Shown here: one piece after another, positions 54,501-64,000 of the stretch
Position numbering within the stretch: the first letter of the stretch is position 1
How the letters are laid out: each line of letters opens with the position of its first letter
Assembly: GCF_020882245.1 (NCBI RefSeq)
Contig: NC_083597.1
Span: 14,232,581 to 14,296,580, forward strand
From: Rhopalosiphum padi
Taxonomy: Eukaryota; Arthropoda; Insecta; Hemiptera; Aphididae
DNA length: 64,000 nt
Direction: 5' to 3'
Notes under the pieces: generated by a model
Told to the model about the DNA's origin: nothing
What the model saw: only the letters and a program-made list of their open reading frames with translations
Databases searched by the model: none
Position numbers and translations under genes: made by a program

Positions 54501-57500
54501 ACTATATTTATAATATATAATTAATTCTATTTTTCTAACATGATTATAACATTCTAAATCAAAATATTTTATTATTGCGACAATATATTCACTATAATAT
54601 AATAAATAATATTATAAAAGTTCAATATGAATAATATTAAAGTGACGTAACACTACCTTCTATCAAGTTTACTTGACCATATCACACATTTATAAAATTT
54701 ATTTATTGTACCTATAAACAATGTACGTATAACGATTGTAAATATTCTTGAATAATAATAAAAAAAATTATATAGTTAAATTTAGTGGTGTTAAATTTCT
54801 AATTTCAAAATCTATTTATTAATATGAGATAATATTTTTTTACCAAACTATTGTGAAATTCGATTAAATTATTGTTTATGTATTATAATCTGTATGAATT
54901 TTTAAAACTAATTATAAATAGTTAAGTTCAGTTAATTAAAATTATATGGTAGGTAGGTTGTATAATGGATTTATCACCATAACAATAACCATAGACATAG
55001 ATTAGTCCATAATACATGTATAAACTAGAATACATTATTTGAACTGTACGTACTTCCCGAAACTCTTTGCTGTTAAAATTATTATTCAAAGGGCACCAGA
55101 ATAAGGGAACTGTAATATTACCTAAATACAACAAGTCTTTCCAATAAGAATATAATATTATTAGTTTTGCTTATTGTTTCAACATTCATTAATAATTATA
55201 CTCCTAAAATTATTTTGTTCAAGGAAATATTACATAATTCATAACTTAATTATGCATACATATATAAAATAATATGCAAACTATTAATAGTATACCGGGG
55301 TTAGTATTGTCATAATGTTATAATAACTGAAAGATGAAAGTATGAAACTAGAAGGCACTTATCGTTATGTGTACAAACTACAAAGTACATTATCACAATA
55401 AAAATAATGATTTTTAATAAATTTTATGTCTGAATTTTTTTTTCCTAAAGACATTTAATAATTGTCAATAATAAATAACTATGACGGCTTATGGCTATAA
55501 CCTCAATACCTTTATAACTCTATTTGTAAATTTATTTTGTCTTTGTCTTTCATCAATGTCTAGATTGTGTGATATATCTTCAAACTTCATGGATATAACT
55601 GAATAAAAATTGTACGATTTTGTTTTTTTTTTTTGTCACCTAAAGCTAGTATCTACAGACAACCTACATTTTTTAAAAGAACATATTTAATAAACAAACT
55701 GTACTTGTGTACAATAACTACAATGACTAATAGTAAATATGAACTGCAAGTACCTAATAAATTATCTATGTAATGCAGAGTAGGTCACTGTATTTTTTTG
55801 TTTTCTGATAAACCTAACGTGGGAAAATATGGTGGTCCACACTGTATATACTATATATATTACTTATTATACGTATTTTGTAAAAACAATATATTTATAA
55901 ATATAAATATCGATTACGCAAAGCTTCATAAAATGTTTTAAAGATAATATATCACTTAATGATCAAATAATTTATAAATTATGTATATTTAAAGTAAGAA
56001 ATGACTTATAATAATATTTACATAAATTATCAAAAACCCGGATTAACTAAAATAATTTTAACATAATATTAAACGCAAATTAGATGAATAACTTATAGAT
56101 AGTATTATATAATAATATAATCTAATATTAAAGTAAATATTTTGCATTGAAATTGAATGCCACATTCTTACATTGTTGGTTGTTGACAAAACCGATATAG
56201 GTATTGTTATACTTTTATGTATTTTATACGGATAAAAATTTAACTTTAATTATATTTTTTAACAATATGTTAATATATTAAATATTAATACATATAACAT
56301 TTGATATCATTTGAAATTATATACTAAAATAATGTACTTACTTTAAAATGAAATTACTTTATGAACCTGTAGTATATATTTATTTAATTTTAAATATTTT
56401 CAAAATTAATAACTGTGTGTAAACTATATAAGCTAATTAAACAGCTTACATCTAACTACATAATACGTAAATAATTAACGATTTTACAGTCGATTTTCAA
56501 GAATCTATTAATTAAAAAATAGGGGTTGATGACTAACTCTCATTTTAATTTGAAGAAAATGAAAAAAATAAAAATAACTTTCAATTTAACAAACGTTCTT
56601 GTATTAGTCAACAATTTTATTTGTTATTATTTAAAATATCTTTATTCCATTAATAATTTGCACTAAATAAACAAACCTTCGTTTCTAAAATTAACAAAGT
56701 GGCTTATTGGCAATATAAAATTACAAGAATTTTGCTAATATAATGATTGTTTTTGCAATTTTTAGTTCTCTGTAATCTGTGTATAGGCGAATAAAATATT
56801 AACATTCTCGTTTAATACACAGTTTACTTGGAATCTTAATTCTTATAATAATATGAATAATAAATACGTTTTATATGAAATATTACCAATTATAAAGTTA
56901 ACATACTTTATACTACTTATAAAAATTAAAATATAGAATTTGCAAATGTACAATATATATATATATATAGATTATAGGTAATCAGGTATATACACTTATA
57001 TACTGCATAATATAATGCATATACTATTTGATATTGTGACTTAGCGTACAATTTAGTTGTATTCCTGTATGGCTGTATACATAGATAATACTTATATTAC
57101 AATATCTTAAACTTTAATAACAGTTGAAAAACTTGAAAGTAGAAAAAAAAATTGGCCTCCCTCTCTTGACATATAATGGTGTAATATACATAAACAAACG
57201 TAAGTACTTAAATTAATTAATGCTATAATTATATTTTAGTTACTATAGGAGGTACTTGTATACCTACTATTTATCAATCGATGCTTATTACTTAAATGTT
57301 TAAATTTAACATTTTTACAGAGGAAAAGAATTCACATTTCTTACTGAAATATTATAAAAGTATATCAGGGAATTCTCAAGGAAAAAAGAAGAGTAGTTAA
57401 ATAAATTGGAAAAAATAAAAACAAATTGTATGAGCATTTTCTGTATCGAAAAATAAAATATAAAATAAATAAAATTTAAATATGTATAATATTGTATATC

Positions 57501-59191
57501 AATCGGCTTTGTGTATTTCAATTATATTTCATTAATAATACACATAGGTATCGCATAATATGTACATAGCAATTTGTTTTTACATATTAAAAATTAAAAT
57601 ATAATTAATTTTTCTCAATACCTATACCAACTGAAAAATTAGAAATGTAAAAACAATAATGACTGCTAATTCTTATTAATTATTATAAATCATTACTTTA
57701 AAAACCACATTTAATCATAATAATAATATATATCTTAATAAATAAATTGTTACCTAGTTTATAGTTGTTATAAAAGGAAATTGTATTCAAATCTTCTCAA
57801 CAATATAATTATTGAACTGATATAAATATTTAAATTAATTAATGATAAAAATATATTGATATAATTTTTATTAAAGTATAAATAGATAAAATATAGATGG
57901 TCGTACTTATTCAATTATTATACAATTATATCACACCTATGTGACGATTAATAATTTATTATTTTATAAAAAACTAATTAGTTTTTTTTGTAACTATTTA
58001 TTTTGTGTAAGAAAAGTCAATTTATCTTAACATTTAAAAGCTTCAAAATAATTAATACTTTAATTTAGCAAAATAAACAAAAATTAACAATATATAATTA
58101 ATTTGACTTAAAACATTTAACTGATCAAAAGATCAAGATTATCGCGATTTTAATGAACAAAATCTTTACATTTTTTTTTTACTTGATTGTTATTTGGTAT
58201 ACTACTTTAACTTTATAATATAAAGTTATTTTTTTATTGTTATGATATAAATAATTTAAAATGGTTAAAATCGAATGGTTAAAAACTTTTAGAATTTAAC
58301 GAGTACAAACTACTAAAAAAATAACTAAAACCCTTAAATTCTTAATATTCGAGAATATAATTATTACTTTTTCCAATCAAGTCGATAATAAATGTAAAGT
58401 TGTTCATAAAATCGACTAATAAGAATTTACGAAATGTTCAAAACCAACGAATGTATAATGATTATTGTATGGGACTAGTTAAAAATGCAATATTAAAATT
58501 ATGTAGGTAAGCGCCTATACACGCCATACAAATTTAAATAACAAAGGAATAAACAAATGATATTTTTGTTATGTAAATTAATTAAATAAAGGCTAATAAT
58601 ATTTTTAATTAATATTTCATACATATATAAATACAATTAAATTAGAGGAATAACTGTAGGTACCTACTCGTAAAAATGGTTAGATACACCTTGACACTCA
58701 TTAAAAGAAGTTCCTAAATTAAAAGTTTTAATAATCTTAACAATTATTTATGACTTAGTGTAGTAGGTATATTAAGTATAGATTTTGTGTAAGTACACTA
58801 GATCATTCTCTCATTAATTGAACAAGTTTATTGAATGCGTGATACAATTGTATTAAAAAAACGATCAATGCAATAAAGATTTACCTATTTAAAAACTGCA
58901 ATAGTTTGACAAAAAGGAAACCTAATCGTGAATAATAATATGAACTTCATTTTAAATTGTATTGCTCAGTCATATTAACTTTTGCAGTAAATCAAATTAA
59001 TTAAAAAATAGATTCATTTTTTAAATATAATTAGTCGTTGTTCAATAAATTAATTTATTGTAACCGTAGAAACGAAAAGTAAGTTAAAAACATGTAAGGT
59101 TTTTTTAAATTATAATCATTATTTTATGAGTGCCTAATAAATTAATTTAAATATTAAAGATACCGTATCGGTAAATGTGGAGATAAGTTAA

Positions 59192-59228
59192 ATATACATA
59201 TATATATATATATACATATATATATATC
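59192..59228. repeat. (AT)n microsatellite
   Basis: Alternating AT tract interrupted by one CAT step. Confidence 0.9.
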
Positions 59229-62144
59229 ATACACATAAAATATTGTTTATTAAATTCATATTAAATTAACACACTATTTTTTTTTTAAACCAGTTTAAAT
59301 AATTGTGAACATGATAAATTTAAATACTATGATGGACTACTATAACAATTAATAATTATACTATTAATATATTGTATAAAATATAAAATAAATAAAAATA
59401 AAACACATTGTAAAAAAAGCATAAACTTTTATTAATGAATCATGTATAAGTATTTTTAAATATTTGATACATTTTTGTATTTTTTGAATTCAAAACACGA
59501 ATATAGAAAAATAAAATTTTATCTTACGATTGAAATGTAATAATATGTATTAATGTAACTTAGCAGTTAGCACTATTATTTTACAAAGTGTCTGTATCCC
59601 AAACAAAATTTCAAATTGATATTTTTGAAATGTTTTCACGCTGAATATTATTCAAAAATATGATTCTCTTTAAACATTGTTTGAGAAATTGTCCTAAATA
59701 TGGTTTTGGATTTATAATTTAATATTAATGACCTAGCTAGCGGTCACGGTTCACGGGGATAAAAGTGCGGGTTGAACATTTAAATCTTAAATGTTGAAAT
59801 TTATCGTTTTAATTTTAACAGAAATTATTTACGATGCGTATGGCGTATAGACTAATTGTAATATAATAAATAATTTACATTATAATTCCAGACTTGAATA
59901 GAAAATAAAATAAAAATGATTAATTTTGATACAAAAATGTTTGTGGAAAATACGGATATAATCATTAATATTGACTATGTACATGTACAGAGATTTTTTA
60001 TTTAAATTCTAACGAATATCGAACGGGAATATATATGTCAGTACGTATTTAATGATAAATTCTGTTTTATTTACTAAAAGTAAAAAATAGTATTACAATA
60101 TGATTTTATTTTATCTTTGAACGTTTTTTCAAAAATTATTTTTAAATATACTCCAAATATTTTAGACTAGTAATATACTTTAATCTCTCATAATATGTCA
60201 TACAGAAACCGTATGAAGCTGATGCTCTATGTCAGAGTAGAAGATTGATAGATTATTATTCTTTTTCATGATTTTGTTAGAATACAAAACATAGAAAAGA
60301 TACACTAACGATTTAGAATAGTCTTCCTCTGTATCCAGTATGAAATACAACAATTTAATACAATATAAAATATGTATAGGTATAAATAGATCGAGTGAGG
60401 TATAACGGTTAACTCATCCAATAATTCAACAAACTGCAGATGACATTATTTTAATATTTAAATATGTAAAGTAGTGTATCAAGTTTTCGATAACTATATT
60501 AATAATGTAGGCACTAATATTATTTATTCTTCAACAAAGTTTTTTAAAATTTGAATTCTATATTTATTTTTTCTAATAAATATATTTCAATGCTGTATTT
60601 TTTACCATGTAATTTATTATGGCATTGGTAGCATATCTACTAAGTAAAATAAAGGTATGTAATATGTAAAACCTATATTTACATGATTAATTTGATTTGT
60701 CTTGTGATTATTTGTATTTTATATTTATTATCATTTTTTAGAAAACATAGAAATTGTATTTTTATGGGGTATTTATATAATTTATAATAAAATTACTTAT
60801 ATGCAGATAAAGAAAACTGCGTAATTTGTGCCTTATTCAGTAGGTATAGTACTTTTAAATAATATGTAATGTATGGTATGCACAGTGCACTGACACATTA
60901 AGAATTTAAATATATTATTTTTACAACAATGAACATATACATTTTACTATTGTCGATTCTATTTATTTTGGATTATATAAACCATTATTTTTATTTAGTG
61001 ATTTCGCTTGCTTATAGGTTCCCAAATTGAAATTTTTTTTCATCGAACTATGCACAATAACTCACTATATACATAGGACAGGATGAACAGGTTATATAGA
61101 ATACGAAATACTTTACTGTTCATTTTTTTTTCAAGACCAACTACCAAGCAGAAGAAAAACAAAACAATTTTTATTTTCTAGGATATAATATCTACCTTTA
61201 TAATATATTTTAATATTTTATCACGTTGTAGCTAATTAAGTAGGTACATACATATTAATATATTATAGTATTAGGTAATAATAACATTAAACATCGTCCT
61301 ACTGTACAATACATGTGGAGTATAGTATTACAATAATTTATCTAAAAAAATGAATAATTTCTTCTACTTCACTATACCTAATAATTGTTATCTTATTTAA
61401 AAGCAATTAAGGTACCTAATACAAAAGAAAAATACATTCATATTATATGAATTATTAAATACTGAATAGGAACAATGAAGTAGAGAAAGAAAGAAAATAT
61501 GCAAAGTATGTTTTTTTTATAAATAAATAAGACTTTTTCTTTCTCCCTTTTTATTAAATAATTTTTTTTTTGTTAACGTTTATTTTTGTTAAACGTGTTA
61601 AGGGAAAGGTTTATTCTGAAATATAGGAACTTATTTAGTTTACTGTAATGAAATATTTCTTCAAAGTTCAAGGTAACACATATTTCATTTTCTTTTATTT
61701 CGACGTTTTCTTATAGTTTTTCAATCCTTACAAATATATATTGTAACTGTAAAAACTCTTAATTAAAAAATAATAATAAACAGTTAAGATTAAAAATAAA
61801 GACTATAACAGTTTCTTTTTTTGTTTTTAAGCTTTGTGATTCTGCTCTAATGGTCGTAGTTATTTTGAATTTAAATTTAATATTTTTTTAAGTATCTTAT
61901 ATGATCAATATAATATACAGTTATTACTTAATAAATATTTTTGAATCTATACAGATTATACCTTTAAAAAAATATATTTCAGTTCACTATATTTACGCGT
62001 TTACTTTACATTCTGAGCGGAAGAGAAAATTAAATAGTATTTTGGTCTTAAACTCCTAATGTACTTATATTTATGTAAGTAGGTATTACTTATTTATTAT
62101 AAATATATATTTTATGTACTTGTATTATACATTTATACTAATAA

Positions 62145-62258
62145 TATTATATTACATTATATCCCAGGAAGGCAATATACCAACTCAATGCAATTTTTGA
62201 CCGAAATGGAACTAATCTTCCTGGTCCAAGGCGTTTCAAAAGCAGGGTCCATACTTAG
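62145..62258 (+). other. Short open stretch of unknown origin (possible gene or transposon fragment)
   Basis: This is a local rise in GC content with a reading frame open between a TAA at 62142 and a TAG. It includes QLNAIFDRNGTNLPGPRRF, which has normal protein composition unlike the surrounding AT-driven frames. It has no suitable ATG and ends abruptly; a related-looking run (LFDDNGLL) follows the stop. I do not recognise the family. It could be a decayed transposon ORF or an old exon fragment. Confidence 0.25.
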
Positions 62259-63345
62259 TACAATCTCTGATTACCATATAATCTGTTTGACGATAACGGA
62301 TTATTAGCTGTTATGTTATTATATACATTGATAAAAATTATATAATATTTTTAATTTATTACATATAGATTAGTAACTTTTTTTTAAAAAAAAATACTAC
62401 GCATATGAGTGTATATGCATTTTTGAAGTCTGTAGAGCAATTGTATATTTACATTATAAATGCCTAAAAATGGTTTTAAGATTTTTAAATTTATTATTAT
62501 TTTATTGTTACTTCAAATTCTGAAGTTCAAAAATTTTTTAATGATTTCATACAACATTTTGAATAATATTTAAAAACCATTCTTGTATTTTCGCAGTTTT
62601 TACAGTTGTTTTGCAGGGGTATATCTGTTAAAACAACTCTAATACGGATACCAGTCTCAAGTCTGAATCAGTAAAACAAAAATATATACAAGACTTGTAT
62701 TAAAAGTACATAATATTTTTAACTTTGTAACTTTTTATAATAACCATTTTTACTATGCAGTGAATTCAATTTGTTTTTCTCTTCAAGCGGTATAAACTTA
62801 TTTTGTTGATTTTTAGTACCAAATTATATTTATATATTTACAAAAGAATTAATTTAATTTTTGATCGCTGGCCTAAGGGTTTAGTTTCAATGTAGTTAAA
62901 AATATAAATAAAAATATACTTTCAGTTTATTTTTTAAATCGTTGAATTACATAGGTATCTCCAACCATATTATAATTAAAATTAATAATAAAGTATATGT
63001 GTATTCTGATATTTTTAATGCGTGTCTGCATATTATAATAGTTATACTTTTATATTCATTTGTGTGAATAAAATAACAAATATTTTATTATTTATTTTAA
63101 ATATGTAAACTTTAATTATTAGTTATACTGTATAATCATTCAGTTTCATAGACAAAAATGATAAATTATTATTTAGATAAATGAGGTAAGTTAAACATTA
63201 AATATATCAAATAATAGACCAAATAAAAAAAGACATGTACAGATACGTTTTCATAGTTTGCCACAAAATAATTAGTCTTTATAAAAATATTAAATTTTTA
63301 AACTTTTTAAAACCATATGATGATAAGTTTGGTATAGTTTCATAA

Positions 63346-63546
63346 GCGATCACTGTAAAGGACGACGCCAAAAACAAAACAAACTGTCCGGACAAGATTA
63401 ATGAGGATCATAAACCTCGAGAAACTGATATTTTGTTTAGGCCCATCAGGGAAAAAATTTCAAAACTACAAATGGTCAAGAATCACTATCGTACAAATTT
63501 AACTATACAGTTTATACCATTTAAAAAATCAATTTTTAGATTTTAA
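63346..63546 (+). other. 66-codon open stretch without start codon, unknown
   Basis: The frame is open from just after a TAA at 63343 to a TAA at 63544. Its first two thirds have balanced, charged composition (KDDAKNKTNCPDKINED, then RPIREKISKLQ) and local GC well above the neighbourhood. The only ATG is internal. The family is not recognised. It may be an exon of a gene extending off the right edge or a transposon fragment. Confidence 0.25.
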
Positions 63547-64000
63547 ATCCTATATAGGTACATAACCTTATAGTTTTGCATGTAATGATTATTTACAATT
63601 TTATATGGACAACAATATCGAGTACAATATAATAAATTAATTTGTAGTACTTTAGTTTAATGATTTTAACTTAAAATTAGTATTCTTTTTTTCATGACAT
63701 TACAATAATACGTATAACAACATAAATTATAATTTCGTTTATTTTTGTAGCAAATAAATTTTTCTAGTATAGTCCAACCATGTGAATTTCTGATGACGAT
63801 ATTGTGAAAGTGTAACTTTTATAGACTTATAGTTACGTACAATTATTTATATTAAAATAATTTTCTTGTTCAACATGCAACTTTATACATAAATAATTTA
63901 AGTTAATCAAATTTCTTATATTTATATAATTTAGTTCTTTTAACAGTGTTTTAAAAAAAAAATAATTAAAAGTTACTAACTATCTAATTAGTAATAAATA

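Larger units (their letters stand above)
51560..64000. other. AT-rich intergenic (or distant intronic) DNA, no gene recognised
   Basis: About 12.4 kb of very AT-rich sequence with homopolymers and AT dinucleotide tracts. I saw no conserved protein segment apart from the two weak open stretches listed at 62145 and 63346. Whether it is intergenic or the intron of a gene off the right edge cannot be decided. Confidence 0.6.

Noticed and set aside
1..64000. tRNA, rRNA and CRISPR arrays
   Set aside because: Looked for by eye on both strands; no cloverleaf-type A/B boxes, rRNA-like blocks or regularly spaced direct repeats were recognised. A covariance-model scan would be decisive for tRNAs and small RNAs.

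Overview
The window is insect nuclear DNA, most likely from an aphid or a close hemipteran relative. It is strongly AT-rich, full of AATATTATAATA-type words and GGTAGGTACC-type steps, with scattered CpG-rich patches, many microsatellites and no bacterial-style gene packing. The aphid assignment is inferred from composition and from how insect-like the one identified protein is; no species marker was seen.

One gene dominates: the catalytic A subunit of calcineurin (protein phosphatase 2B, CanA), on the minus strand. Four coding exons can be joined exactly in phase: 46633-46585 (start codon), 6003-5800, 2476-2352 and 563-452. Together they give 163 complete residues plus the first base of a split cysteine codon. 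They cover the N-terminal tail and the first half of the metallophosphatase core, including the GDIHG, GDYVDRG and GNHE metal-binding motifs. The rest of the protein (remaining catalytic residues, calcineurin-B-binding helix, calmodulin-binding and autoinhibitory segments) must lie beyond the left end. The first intron is about 40.6 kb, so about two thirds of the window is one intron.

Layout: 1-451 start of intron 4; 452-6003 exons 4, 3 and 2 with introns of about 1.8 and 3.3 kb; 6004-46584 intron 1, which holds a 556 bp terminal-inverted-repeat element (16853-17408), a decayed mariner-like transposase fragment (25272-25424), a 63 bp-arm hairpin (36378-36534), a perfect 24 bp palindrome (38175-38198) and several GC/CpG-rich patches, the strongest at about 25.98-27.09 kb; 46585-46633 exon 1; 46634 to about 48420 a CpG-rich 5' flank dense in microsatellites, taken as leader and promoter; 48421-64000 AT-rich DNA with no recognisable gene, carrying a broken retroviral-type integrase relic at about 51.0-51.5 kb and two short unexplained open stretches at 62.1 and 63.3 kb.

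No tRNA, rRNA, CRISPR array or operon was recognised. The leads most worth checking are a possible alternative first exon in the 26 kb CpG-rich patch that would splice in phase to exon 2, the nested terminal-repeat element, the hairpin, and the quadruplex/AT-repeat combination upstream of exon 1.
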